The notes beneath the pieces are model-generated. The model saw only the letters and a list, made by a program, of their open reading frames with translations. It was not told the DNA's origin and did no database searches. From Selaginella moellendorffii (Eukaryota > Streptophyta > Lycopodiopsida > Selaginellales > Selaginellaceae), in NCBI RefSeq assembly GCF_000143415.4, contig NW_003314264.1, forward strand, positions 2,577,444-2,641,443: a stretch of 64,000 bases of DNA, read 5' to 3'. Position numbers and translations under genes: made by a program. Positions 53,744-63,152 of this stretch are shown in pieces. Each line of letters opens with the position of its first letter. Positions within the stretch are counted from its first letter, which is position 1.

Positions 53744-55618
53744 ATGGAGCTCGAGGAGTGCCTCCGCCTCGTTCAATCCTGCCACAGCATCGCATCCGCG
53801 AGAGAAGTTCATTCCAAAATCGCCCACCACTCCATCCCAACCAGCACTTTCCTCGCGAACAAGCTCATCGAGATGTACGGGCGGTGCGGCAGCGTTCCAG
53901 ACGCCATGGCCGTCTTTGATTCCATGGGCCCGAGAAAAGATGCCTTCACCTGGGTGTTCATGCTGTCGGCATATTCTCGAAATGGGCATCTCGACGAGGC
54001 CCGGAAGCTCTTTTGCGACTGCATGCCGTATCACAGCCTGGTGGGGTGGACGGCCCTGCTGGACGCGTACGGACAGCACGCTAGACTGGATGATGCTCGC
54101 CACGTGTTCGAATCTATGCCCGAGTGGGACCAGGTGTCCCTCAACGCAGTGCTTTCGGCATATACCCGGCATGGGCATCTAGCATTCGCGGAGAGTATAT
54201 TCTCTGCCATGCCACAGAGGAACCTCGTTTCTTGCAACGCAATGCTAGCAGCGTATGCTCACAACGGTGAGACCGTATGTGCAAAACGAATATATGACTC
54301 AATGCCGGAATGGGATCTGGTATCGCTGACTACTATGGTTGTAGCATATGCCGTTTCAAGGCATGTAGAGAATGCTAAGATATGTTTTGACCAAATGCCG
54401 CTCAGGAACCTTGTGTCTTGGAATTCGATGCTGAGCTCCTACACTCAAAACGGGCATTCAGCGGAAGCTAAATTGTTTTTTGATAGCATGCCACAGCATG
54501 GTCTAGTGTCACTGAATTTGATGCTTTCCTTGTATGCCCAGAATGGCCTCCACGACGAGGCAAAGTCTCTGTTCTACCAAATGCCACAACGTGATGTTGT
54601 CTCTTGGAACACGATGATCTCGCTGTACGCAGACCGGGGAGATGTTGGGACAGCCACAAAGTTCGTTGATGGGATGCCGTGCAGGAATATCGTCTCGTGG
54701 AATGCCGTGCTTAGTGCTCACAGCCAAGCTGGGCATGTTGAAGAGGCCAAATGTCTGTTTGATCAGATGCCACAGAGGGATCTGATCTCGTGGAACTCAA
54801 TTCTTGTGGCATTTGTCCGGAATGGGCATTTTGAGTATGCAATGAGGACTCTAGAGACCATGCCCGAGCAAAGCCTTTACGCTTTGACTGCTATGATAAG
54901 CACGTATGCCCAAGTCGGGCATATCGAGAGCGCTTGGAAAGTTTTCAGTATCGTTTCTGGAAGAAACACTGTTTTGTGGACTACGATGCTTGTCGCTTTT
55001 GGAGAAAACGGCTATGTTCAGGAAGCAAAGCTTTTGTTCGATCACATGGAAGGAAAAGATGCCGTTGTTTGGAATTCAATGCTGTCGGCGTATGCCCAAA
55101 AAGGGCATCACGCTAATGTCTCAAAGCTTCTTAGTACGATGCCTGAACCAAGTCTAGTGTCTTGGAATGCTGCTCTCGGTGCATATGCCCGGCACGACCA
55201 CAACTCTAGCAAGGTTTTCGATTCTTTATACACCATGAACACGATTGAAGCAGTTGACGAGACGTGCTCTAGTTTGGTGCTCCTGGCTTGCAGCCACAAG
55301 GGCGAAGTTTACGTTGCTCGACGATTCTTTATTTCAATGGTGTGGGACTTTGAAGTGGTGCCGACCAAGCAACACTACTGCTGCATGGTTGATATTTTGA
55401 GTCGCGCCGGTCACTTGGCCGATGCCAAAGAGCTCATCGAGACCATGCCTTTTGTGCCCGATTCTTTCGAGTGGCGGTGCCTGCTCGCGGCTGGACGATC
55501 CCACGATAATCTTGGAGATGGAATTGCAGCAGCAACTAATGTTTTTGGTCTGGATCGCAGTGATGCAACAAGCTATGTGTTGTTATCTAATTCTTACTCG
55601 ATCATCAAGAGCACTTGA
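53744..55618 (+). CDS. PLS-type pentatricopeptide repeat protein (PPR2)
   Basis: Single exon, 624 residues. Begins MELEECLRLVQSCHSIASAREVHSKI and continues with about 16 PPR units (VSWNSMLSSYTQNGHSAEAKLFF type). Ends with an E-like segment (PDSFEWRCLLAAGRSHDN, SDATSYVLLSNSYSII) and no DYW domain. Divergent from PPR1 and convergent with the F-box gene (42 bp between stops). Confidence 0.88.
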   Translation: MELEECLRLVQSCHSIASAREVHSKIAHHSIPTSTFLANKLIEMYGRCGSVPDAMAVFDSMGPRKDAFTWVFMLSAYSRNGHLDEARKLFCDCMPYHSLVGWTALLDAYGQHARLDDARHVFESMPEWDQVSLNAVLSAYTRHGHLAFAESIFSAMPQRNLVSCNAMLAAYAHNGETVCAKRIYDSMPEWDLVSLTTMVVAYAVSRHVENAKICFDQMPLRNLVSWNSMLSSYTQNGHSAEAKLFFDSMPQHGLVSLNLMLSLYAQNGLHDEAKSLFYQMPQRDVVSWNTMISLYADRGDVGTATKFVDGMPCRNIVSWNAVLSAHSQAGHVEEAKCLFDQMPQRDLISWNSILVAFVRNGHFEYAMRTLETMPEQSLYALTAMISTYAQVGHIESAWKVFSIVSGRNTVLWTTMLVAFGENGYVQEAKLLFDHMEGKDAVVWNSMLSAYAQKGHHANVSKLLSTMPEPSLVSWNAALGAYARHDHNSSKVFDSLYTMNTIEAVDETCSSLVLLACSHKGEVYVARRFFISMVWDFEVVPTKQHYCCMVDILSRAGHLADAKELIETMPFVPDSFEWRCLLAAGRSHDNLGDGIAAATNVFGLDRSDATSYVLLSNSYSIIKST

Positions 55619-55660
55619 ACTTGTTTCGTTCTCAATTGGCGCACACCAAGATCATGGTGA

Positions 55661-56596
55661 TTATGGCTTTGAAGAAAAGCTGGGTTTAAACACAAAGCTA
55701 TCTCTATAGCTATCTGGACACCACGCTCCTTTGAGCCACTCCCATTGCCGTCGAACTGGATAGTATGTAACTATGACACCTCCAGCGGCTTGTCGGTGAG
55801 GCGCGGTCACGTAAAACACGATCACGTCGTCGACCAGTTCCATTCGGAGCGGATAAACACTGAGCTTCGAATCTTGCAAGTCACTTCCAAATCCCAGGTT
55901 TGAGACCTGCATAGGCCGCATGCAATCGTCCAGTTCCCAAATCCGTAAACCGCAGAATTTCAGGCTGTCAATGTCCCTCCATTCCGTGGCTACGATGAAC
56001 TTGTCACCACATACACACTTCCCAACGAAAAGCTCTCCTGTCAATACCCACGAATTTGATCTGTGGTTTTCCCTGCGAAGATCTATGCACGTTTTCGATG
56101 CATTTGGTTTGGCAAAAGGTCCTGACCACCCTTTTGACTCCTTTGACGAGTCGTATGTGTACGTGTACGTGTTCCCGCCACCTTTCAAGGTCAAACCAAT
56201 TGTATACACTCCCGTAAACGGGTCATGCCTGAACTCCATGTTGGAAACATGTAGATTGAACTGTCCCAAGCTTAATTTCTTCCATTTTCTAGTTATCGGA
56301 TTCCCAACAAATATGTATGGCCATTTCATGCCACAGACGAGCCCAGCAGACGAAGCCCAGAGCGACGTGCTGATTCTTGACAATCCTTCCACTGGCCAAG
56401 CCACAGTCGTTGCAAGTGGATCCCATAGCTGTAAACTATTCCCAAGGTGCAATAGAACGACTAGATTCCTCGCTGAAAACCACGGGGATTGGACTAGCTC
56501 GAGCCACTCCTTGCAAACCAAGCGTGCGCGGAAGAGACTTTGTATGTCAAGGCGCGAGAGAACGTCTAGCATGAGATGGTGATCGAGGGGTTCCAT
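55661..56596 (-). CDS. F-box protein (F-box/kelch-type)
   Basis: Single exon, 311 residues. The F-box is at residues 3-45 (LDHHLMLDVLSRLDIQSLFRARLVCKEW). The rest has the IFVGNPITRKWKKLSLG motif typical of plant F-box/kelch-associated regions. Expected to be the substrate receptor of an SCF ubiquitin ligase; the target is unknown. Its start codon is 91 bp from the divergent PPR3 start. Confidence 0.82.
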   Translation of the reverse strand: MEPLDHHLMLDVLSRLDIQSLFRARLVCKEWLELVQSPWFSARNLVVLLHLGNSLQLWDPLATTVAWPVEGLSRISTSLWASSAGLVCGMKWPYIFVGNPITRKWKKLSLGQFNLHVSNMEFRHDPFTGVYTIGLTLKGGGNTYTYTYDSSKESKGWSGPFAKPNASKTCIDLRRENHRSNSWVLTGELFVGKCVCGDKFIVATEWRDIDSLKFCGLRIWELDDCMRPMQVSNLGFGSDLQDSKLSVYPLRMELVDDVIVFYVTAPHRQAAGGVIVTYYPVRRQWEWLKGAWCPDSYRDSFVFKPSFSSKP

Positions 56597-56687
56597 TTGC
56601 GCTTGGATTAGGGTAAAAAGGAAGTTTTTACCCCCTTCTCTTAATTCAATAAAAGGAGAGAAAAAGGGATCAAGTCACCTTTATGTT

Positions 56688-58733
56688 ATGCCCATCTCTC
56701 CTCCTCAATCTAGCCCATCCAAATGCATTGAGGATTTTTCTTCGTCAATCCGCGAAGCCAACCAGCTCATTGAGATGTATGGAAGATGCGGGAGCGTCGA
56801 TCGAGCACGGCAAGTGTTTGACGACATCGCGGCTAAGGATCAAGCATCGTGGTCGCTGCTGCTGTTGGCGTATTCCCGGAATGGGTATGTGCGAGAAGCC
56901 AAGAGCGTTTTTTATGCCATGCCGGAATGGTGCATGGTATCGCTCAACTCTATGCTGGGATGCTACGTGAAAAATGGGCTGCTGGAGGACGCTGAGAAGT
57001 TCTTTTTTGATTGTATGGCCCTGTGGAGTGTGGTGTCGTGGAACACTGTTATATCGGGCTATGCCCAGTCTGGGGATTGCGAGGATGCGAAGAGGGTGTT
57101 TGATTTGATGCCTTGGAAGAATATGGTGTCGTGGAGCTCGATGCTTGTGGCTTATGCTAATGACAAGAAGCTCAAGGACGCAGAGGAAATATTTGGTGAA
57201 ATGCCTTTGCTTGACACTGTCGCCTGGACATCTATGCTGGTTGCATATGCCCAAAACGGGGTTTTAAACAAAGCTGAAGAGATTTTTGGCAAAATGCCAG
57301 AGAGAAACTTGGTGTCCTTTAATGCAATGCTTGCAGCATTTTCACACAGCAATAATGTCTTAAAGACGGAGTATTTCTTCAAAGAGATGCCAGAGAAAAA
57401 TGTGGTTTCTTGGAATGCCATGCTTGCAGCATATGCCCAAACTGGGCATTTGGAAAACGCTAAGCTCGCGTTTTGCTCTATGTCACAACATAATCTCTTC
57501 TCTTGGAATTCAATGCTGGCTGCCTACGCCCAGTACGGTCATTTAAAAACCACTAAAGATATGTTTTACTGGAAGATGCCGCAGTGGAACTTGGTGTCAT
57601 GGAACACCATGATAAACGCTCACTTGCAAGCCGAGGATTTGGGTGGCGCCAGAGAAATCTTTGCTGCGATGCCGCAGCACGACACCATCGCCTGGAACTC
57701 GATTATGGCAGCGTACGCTCAGCAGGGACTGGTGGAGAACGCAAAGCAGATGTTTGATTCCATGCCTCAATGGAACCAAGTCTCATTCAACGCGATGATC
57801 TCCGCCTACTCGTATCTACACGAAAGTCATGGCGAAGGATTGGCAGCAGCGAGAAAACTCTTTGATCTCATGCCGCAGCTCTCGCTCGTATCTTGCAACT
57901 CGATGCTATCGCTGCTCTCGGAGAACTCTAAAGTGGAGCGAGCCAAGGAGATGTTCGAGGAGATACCCCAGCGTGACTTGGTTTCCTGGACGGCCATGCT
58001 CGTTGGGTATGCCCGAGCTGGGCATATCGACGAAGCCAAGAACTTGTTCGATGCAATGCCGCAGTGGGACGTGGTGAGCTTCACGTCGATGCTGCTGACA
58101 TTCTCTCGGAGCGGCCTGGTGGCGGAAGCCAAGCAAATCTTCGACGCCATTCCGCAACACAACTCCGTCTCCTGGGATGCGATGCTGGTTTGCTACGCGC
58201 AGAGCGGCGATGCTCACTCTTCCAAGCGTCTTTTCGATGCCATGCCGGAGCACGACCTGGTGGCGTGGAATGCGCTCCTCGCGGGGCATGCCCAGCTCGG
58301 GCAGCCCGAGGCTGCGGCGCAAACTTTCGACGAGATAAAAATGGTGGAGCGGCCGGATGCGATCTGCTTCGTGTCCATCATGACCGTTTGCGAGCTGGAG
58401 CAGTGCCGTGAGTGCTTTGTTTCGATGGTTGGAGACTTCGGAGTGGTGGCGAGGAAGCAGCACTACTCGTGTCTTGTGGATGTGCTGGGACGAGCCGGGC
58501 ATATCACCAAGGCCATGGATCTCATCACCAACATGCCCTTTGAGGAGGACTGTGTGGATTGGATGTGCTTTCTCGACGCTTGCAGGAGGCACAGCGATGT
58601 GGCCCATGGAGCGCAAGGAGCAAAACGCCTCTTGGAGATTGATCCAGGAAACTCAGGTGCTCTGGTGGTGCTGGGATCCATGTTTACCTTCGGAAAGGGA
58701 GTCAAGGTGGTGGATCAGGTTCTTGGTAAATAG
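56688..58733 (+). CDS. PLS-type pentatricopeptide repeat protein (PPR3)
   Basis: Single exon, 681 residues, with about 18 PPR units (VVSWNTVISGYAQSGDCEDAKRVFDLM). Ends with a partial E region (FEEDCVDWMCFLDACRRHSD, LLEIDPGNSGALVVLGSMF) and a TAG; no DYW domain. A shrunken copy of its 3' half lies just downstream (58839-59190). Confidence 0.87.
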   Translation: MPISPPQSSPSKCIEDFSSSIREANQLIEMYGRCGSVDRARQVFDDIAAKDQASWSLLLLAYSRNGYVREAKSVFYAMPEWCMVSLNSMLGCYVKNGLLEDAEKFFFDCMALWSVVSWNTVISGYAQSGDCEDAKRVFDLMPWKNMVSWSSMLVAYANDKKLKDAEEIFGEMPLLDTVAWTSMLVAYAQNGVLNKAEEIFGKMPERNLVSFNAMLAAFSHSNNVLKTEYFFKEMPEKNVVSWNAMLAAYAQTGHLENAKLAFCSMSQHNLFSWNSMLAAYAQYGHLKTTKDMFYWKMPQWNLVSWNTMINAHLQAEDLGGAREIFAAMPQHDTIAWNSIMAAYAQQGLVENAKQMFDSMPQWNQVSFNAMISAYSYLHESHGEGLAAARKLFDLMPQLSLVSCNSMLSLLSENSKVERAKEMFEEIPQRDLVSWTAMLVGYARAGHIDEAKNLFDAMPQWDVVSFTSMLLTFSRSGLVAEAKQIFDAIPQHNSVSWDAMLVCYAQSGDAHSSKRLFDAMPEHDLVAWNALLAGHAQLGQPEAAAQTFDEIKMVERPDAICFVSIMTVCELEQCRECFVSMVGDFGVVARKQHYSCLVDVLGRAGHITKAMDLITNMPFEEDCVDWMCFLDACRRHSDVAHGAQGAKRLLEIDPGNSGALVVLGSMFTFGKGVKVVDQVLGK

Positions 58734-58838
58734 TCGTCGTGAATAATTTGATCAAAGAAGACTGTATATACACTTTTACACGACAGACTCTTTACAGCAA
58801 CTAGCCTTAAACCCTAAACCCTAGAGCCCATGGGAATC

Positions 58839-59190
58839 AATCCCTGTTGGAATCTACACGAAAATCATGGCAAAGTATTGGCAGCAGCGAGAAAACTCTT
58901 TGATCTCATGACGCAGGCATTAACGAGCATGGTCGGAAACTCCGTCCACTTTAGAGGTAGCGCAGCGGTAGCTTCAAGTTGCAAGAGTCGGGGAGTGCTC
59001 TTGTTTCAATGGCTGGAGATTCCGGTGTGATGGCGAGGAAGCAGCACTGGGGATCACCTCAGCAAGTGGATCTGAGGAGGACCCGCGGAGTGCACGGAGC
59101 AAAGCAGCTCCTGGGAGACCAGCTCTGGAAAAGGAGTCAAGCTAGTGGACCAAACGCCGTGCTTGATAAGCAAGTCGTCGTCAATGCTGA
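58839..59190 (+). pseudogene. Truncated tandem copy of PPR3 3' end
   Basis: GAAAATCATGGCAAAGTATTGGCAGC..AAACTCTTTGATCTCATG matches PPR3 at 57819-57870. GTTTCAATGGCTGGAGATTC..GCGAGGAAGCAGCAC matches 58420-58460. GGAAAAGGAGTCAAGCTAGTGG and CTTGATAAGCAAGTCGTCGT match PPR3's last codons and 3' flank (58690-58742). The pieces keep PPR3's order but with large internal deletions, so it is a dead partial duplication. Confidence 0.8.
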
Positions 59191-59357
59191 AGTCTTCTTA
59201 CACGACGCGGACGTCAACGCGTCCGTGCTTGACGGCAACGATTATAATACATGAAACTGGGCTACTATAAAAACTTAGCAAATGTTAGAGCCACTCCACA
59301 GTTCAGAGTTCTTACTTGTCTTCGATTACTCGTCACCCAGTGTTCGCAGTAGCATTC

Positions 59358-59948
59358 ATGGCTTATCACCGATCTTCGGCATTCCTTGTGCTCTTCTTGG
59401 CTTGCATGGGTCTGGGATTGTCACTGGCAGCTGCGACGAGGGAGAGTTTCACGTGCTACTGGACTCCATCTGAGAGTGGTATATGCAGAGGCAAGGCGGC
59501 GGACACGGGCATCCAGGACTGCAATACTAAGCAAGAGATAGCTAAGGTGTGTGGCGATTTCTGGAATAAGATTCATACAGAGGGCGCCGGGAAGTTGAAG
59601 GATGGGCGATACGTGACTTGCCAAGACAACAATTGCTACTGCTTCGGCGTGACGGATGGTCCCAAGGGCAGCAAAGACAACAACTTGCACCTCTACGTGT
59701 CGATTGCGGTTCCGGGCCAGAAGTATCCGTTTGGAACCAAGCTCGAGATAAGTCAGCTCAAGGGGCTGGTGCTTCCCGGCGGTGGGCGACACAACGGGTG
59801 TGTTCGGGTGGAGGACTCGTGCACAAGCTGTAACATGGACTTCTACGTGGGGCTGAAGAGGAACTACGATGCTATTGACGCGCAGGTCACTGGTGCCTGG
59901 GATGTTACAAGCGGTTCGAACTGCGAGATTTGGAACTATGGTAATTGA
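59358..59948 (+). CDS. Secreted cysteine-rich protein, possible double-psi beta-barrel
   Basis: Single exon, 196 residues from the ATG at 59358; an in-frame ATG at 59316 is possible, but the signal peptide fits the later start. Signal peptide MAYHRSSAFLVLFLACMGLGLSLAAA, then about a dozen Cys, including QDNNCYCFG and GCVRVEDSCTSCNMDFYVG. The KYPFGTKLEI..GGGRHNGCVRVEDSC pattern is reminiscent of small secreted double-psi beta-barrel proteins (RlpA/expansin-like fold), but I cannot name a family. Likely apoplastic. A possible poly(A) signal AATAAA is at 59976-59981. Confidence 0.65.
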   Translation: MAYHRSSAFLVLFLACMGLGLSLAAATRESFTCYWTPSESGICRGKAADTGIQDCNTKQEIAKVCGDFWNKIHTEGAGKLKDGRYVTCQDNNCYCFGVTDGPKGSKDNNLHLYVSIAVPGQKYPFGTKLEISQLKGLVLPGGGRHNGCVRVEDSCTSCNMDFYVGLKRNYDAIDAQVTGAWDVTSGSNCEIWNYGN

Positions 59949-60086
59949 GACCCTCCATGTTCTGCTGCACTCTTGAATAAAAGGCCGTGATCAAGCCTAA
60001 TGGACCTTGCTGCCATGAGTAGCTCCCAAATCATCCCGGACTCTCGAGTAGCTCATCCTGTAGAATGTTGTGCATGAAACTCGATT

Positions 60087-61111
60087 TTAGGAACTTGGTA
60101 GCTTCTCCAGAAGGAAAATGTTCTCCTTGTCATCTCGGCCGACTCTCCAGCTCTCATCCAGGTAGCTTTGGTTTGTCAGGAAAAACTAGCAAGAGCTGTT
60201 GCAAAAGGATACGTGATTTCAAGCCAGCCCGCGGGATTGAAAATGCCTAGCAGGAGGTCGTAGTTCTTCTCAAATAAGTTCATCAACTGCAAGCAACAGA
60301 ATCTAGCACAACTTAGAAACTCTTTGTACCAGTGATGACGGATACCTGGTTTGGAACAATTGTCGATGATTCATACGTGATATCTACGTGCTAATCCCTT
60401 GAATCCAAAAGACTTAACAATGAAACCAAAGAGAAGAATGCGAGCAAACCGTGGGCGAAGTGATTCGATACGAAGCCGTGATGGTAAGCGAGCCTCTAAA
60501 CATTGAAAATGCAGGAACGGTAAACTCGATCGTGTTCACTGCTTTCATCTGCGTTAAGGCAGGCATGTCGAGGAAACAAAAGAGAAACACGAAAGAAGCC
60601 ATCGCTAAACCTTCGCTATGTCAATCGTTTGAGTAAAGTCTCCAAGAGAGATGAAGTCCCGAAGCCCGAGTTTAGTACGTTTCGAGCCGAGAATGGAGAT
60701 GGTGCTGTAAAGAAGCTGCCAGTTACCATCCAGCTGCGACAATGAAATCGAAAAATCTTTTAGTGTTGAACAACGAGAATGTGACCTTTGGAAGATTTTC
60801 CATGGGATTCGGGCATGGATTCAATCTCTCCAGCTCCATGATAAGCTCCTCAATCGCGATTTTCTTTGGGGTCTGGACTCCAAATATCCCCCTGTTGATA
60901 CCTGCGCGAAAGGAGGCATAGACACATTGTCCTAGAACAGATAGAGCAAGAACAGACCTTTTAAGTTATCCTTGATGGAAGATTTTAGATCTCGCAGCTC
61001 TGGAGCAGTGAGCGCAAGAGATTCCTCCTTGCAGGCCAATCTTGTGCTGATGCTATTGCAGCAGCGGCTTGGCCACGCCCAACAAGCACCGGCATTGATC
61101 GCTGCCGCCAT
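60087..61111 (-). CDS. FBN5: Plastid fibrillin 5 (PAP/fibrillin family)
   Basis: At least six short exons between the ATG at 61109-61111 and the TAA at 60087-60089 give about 230 residues. Recognisable order: [94 protein letters not shown] and [20 protein letters not shown]. This matches angiosperm fibrillin 5 closely. FBN5 is a stromal protein that binds solanesyl diphosphate synthases and is needed for plastoquinone-9 synthesis. The N-terminus ([18 protein letters not shown]) is a short plausible transit peptide. Introns are 45-90 bp. It is head-to-head with PPR4. Confidence 0.88.
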
Positions 61112-61126
61112 AGAACACTTTAGGGT

Positions 61127-63127
61127 TTGTCCTCTTCGTGGGCGGGAGGTTTATTCAAATGTATGTCTCGCGAGGAATTGCTACTGATCGTTCGCTCCTG
61201 CCACAGCTTGAATGCCGCCCAGCAGCTCCACGATCGCATCCGCGAGCTGATCAAGTACCCCGATGCCCACTTCTCGAATCACGTCGTGGACATGTATGGG
61301 CGCTGCGGCAGCGCCCATCTCGCCCAGCAAGCGTTCGATGGCATCGCCTCCAAGAATTCTTCGTCCTGGAACTTCCTCCTTGCCGCATATGCCCGAAATG
61401 GGCATTTGGAAACCGCCAAGCGCCTCTTTGATTCCATCCCGCAAAGAAATCGTTTCACCTGGAGCATCATGCTAGCGGCTTTCACGAAAAGCGGCCACGT
61501 GGCGGAAGCTCAGGATCTCCTTGATAGGGCTCCAGAATGGGATCTAGTCTTCACAACCGAGATGCTCACCGCATATGCCCGAAGCGGGCACCTTGAAAAA
61601 GCCGAAAGAATCTTTCACAGCATGGCCGAGTGGGACCTCGTGTGCTTCGGCGCGATGATAACGGCATATTCGCAGTCTGGACACGTGGCAAGAGCCGAGA
61701 GATTCTTTGGCTGGATGCCGGGGTTGAACCTCGTGTGCTGGAACGCCATGCTGGCTGCTTATGCCCAAAACGGGCATCTGCTGCGTGCCAAGGAGCTGTT
61801 TGACCGGATGCCACGTCGGAATCTGCTGACTTGGAATTCTATGCTGGCGGCGTGCTTCCATCACGGCTGCGAGCAGGAGGCGAAAGAGGTGTTCGATCGC
61901 ATGCCGGAGTGGGATCTGGTGTCGTCCACGTCCATGGTGACGGAATTTGCCAGGATCGGACGGTTGCCGGACGCCATGCGATTGTGGGAGGCGATTCCTG
62001 AGCAGAATCGCTTTATTTCGACGGCGATGATGGCCGTGTGCGGAAAGAACGGATTGTTGGTTGAGGCCAAAGAGATCTTCGATCGGATGCAAGAGCGTGA
62101 TATGCCGTCTTGGAATGCGTTGCTCTCTGCGTATACCCAGAATGGTCATCTTGTGCGAGCTAGAGAGGTGTTTGATTTGATGCCGCGGCGAAACATGGTC
62201 TCGTGGAACACAATGCTGGTGTCACTTGTCCAAACGGGCGACCTCGACTCCGCAGAGATGCTGTTTTATAAAATCCCACAGCAGAATATCGTCTCGTGTA
62301 CGGCAATGCTCGTTGGCTTTGCCGAGGGTGGTAACCTCCACAAAGCCGCTAGAGTGTTCCGTACGATGCCCACACAGGACGTGGTTTCATGCACGGCAAT
62401 GGTTTCTGCATATGCCCAATCTGGGCATCTGGAAGATGCTCATTTTCTTCTCTGTTCAATGCCGGTCCAGAACCTTGTTTCGTGGAACGCAATGTTATCT
62501 GGCTACGCCAACTTTGGCCATCTTGATGAAGCGTATTCTTTGTTTGTAAGCCTCCCTGAAAAGAATCTAGTTTCCTGGAACTCAATGCTCGCAGGATATG
62601 CCCAAAACGGGCATGCTGAAGCCGCAGTGACGGTGTTTCACGGCATGCCCGAGAGGGACATCGTGTCCTGGAACTCCTACTTGGGCGCGCTCGCGTTTAA
62701 CCGGGGTAGCGTTCGCGTCGCGCTCGCCCAGTACGAATCGATGAAGCTCACGGACAATCCCGACGAGGTGTGCTTCGCGATCGTGTTGCTGTGTTGCAGC
62801 CATGCCGGGAAGATCCGGGGCGGGATCCAGCGCTTCCTGGCGATGAGCTTCGATTTCTCGGTGGCCGTGACGAGGAATCACTACTGCTGCCTAATCGATC
62901 TGTTTGGGCGCACTGGGCATCTCGCCGAGGCCGCGGATTTGATCGCCCATATGCCATTTGAGCCCGATTCTCTGGAATTGCGATGCCTGCTGGGGGCGTG
63001 TAGGACGCATGGGAATCTCGAGCACGGCGCGCGCGTTGCGAGCTTTGTGCTGGGATTGAGAGGGGAAGAATGCGCCTCCTCCTATGTGTTCCTCGCGAGC
63101 ATATACACGCACGCTCTCAAAATTTAG
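61127..63127 (+). CDS. PLS-type pentatricopeptide repeat protein (PPR4)
   Basis: Single exon, up to 666 residues. The ATG at 61163 (MSREELLLIVRSC) is the more likely start because PPR2 begins similarly; the upstream ATG at 61127 is possible. About 18 PPR units (WNAMLAAYAQNGHLLRAKELFDRM), then an E-like end (EPDSLELRCLLGACRTHGN, EECASSYVFLASIY) without DYW. The stop lies 25 bp before the UTP10 start codon on the same strand. Confidence 0.87.
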   Translation: MSSSWAGGLFKCMSREELLLIVRSCHSLNAAQQLHDRIRELIKYPDAHFSNHVVDMYGRCGSAHLAQQAFDGIASKNSSSWNFLLAAYARNGHLETAKRLFDSIPQRNRFTWSIMLAAFTKSGHVAEAQDLLDRAPEWDLVFTTEMLTAYARSGHLEKAERIFHSMAEWDLVCFGAMITAYSQSGHVARAERFFGWMPGLNLVCWNAMLAAYAQNGHLLRAKELFDRMPRRNLLTWNSMLAACFHHGCEQEAKEVFDRMPEWDLVSSTSMVTEFARIGRLPDAMRLWEAIPEQNRFISTAMMAVCGKNGLLVEAKEIFDRMQERDMPSWNALLSAYTQNGHLVRAREVFDLMPRRNMVSWNTMLVSLVQTGDLDSAEMLFYKIPQQNIVSCTAMLVGFAEGGNLHKAARVFRTMPTQDVVSCTAMVSAYAQSGHLEDAHFLLCSMPVQNLVSWNAMLSGYANFGHLDEAYSLFVSLPEKNLVSWNSMLAGYAQNGHAEAAVTVFHGMPERDIVSWNSYLGALAFNRGSVRVALAQYESMKLTDNPDEVCFAIVLLCCSHAGKIRGGIQRFLAMSFDFSVAVTRNHYCCLIDLFGRTGHLAEAADLIAHMPFEPDSLELRCLLGACRTHGNLEHGARVASFVLGLRGEECASSYVFLASIYTHALKI

Positions 63128-63152
63128 GGTTTAGCTAGGGTTTTGGAGGAAA

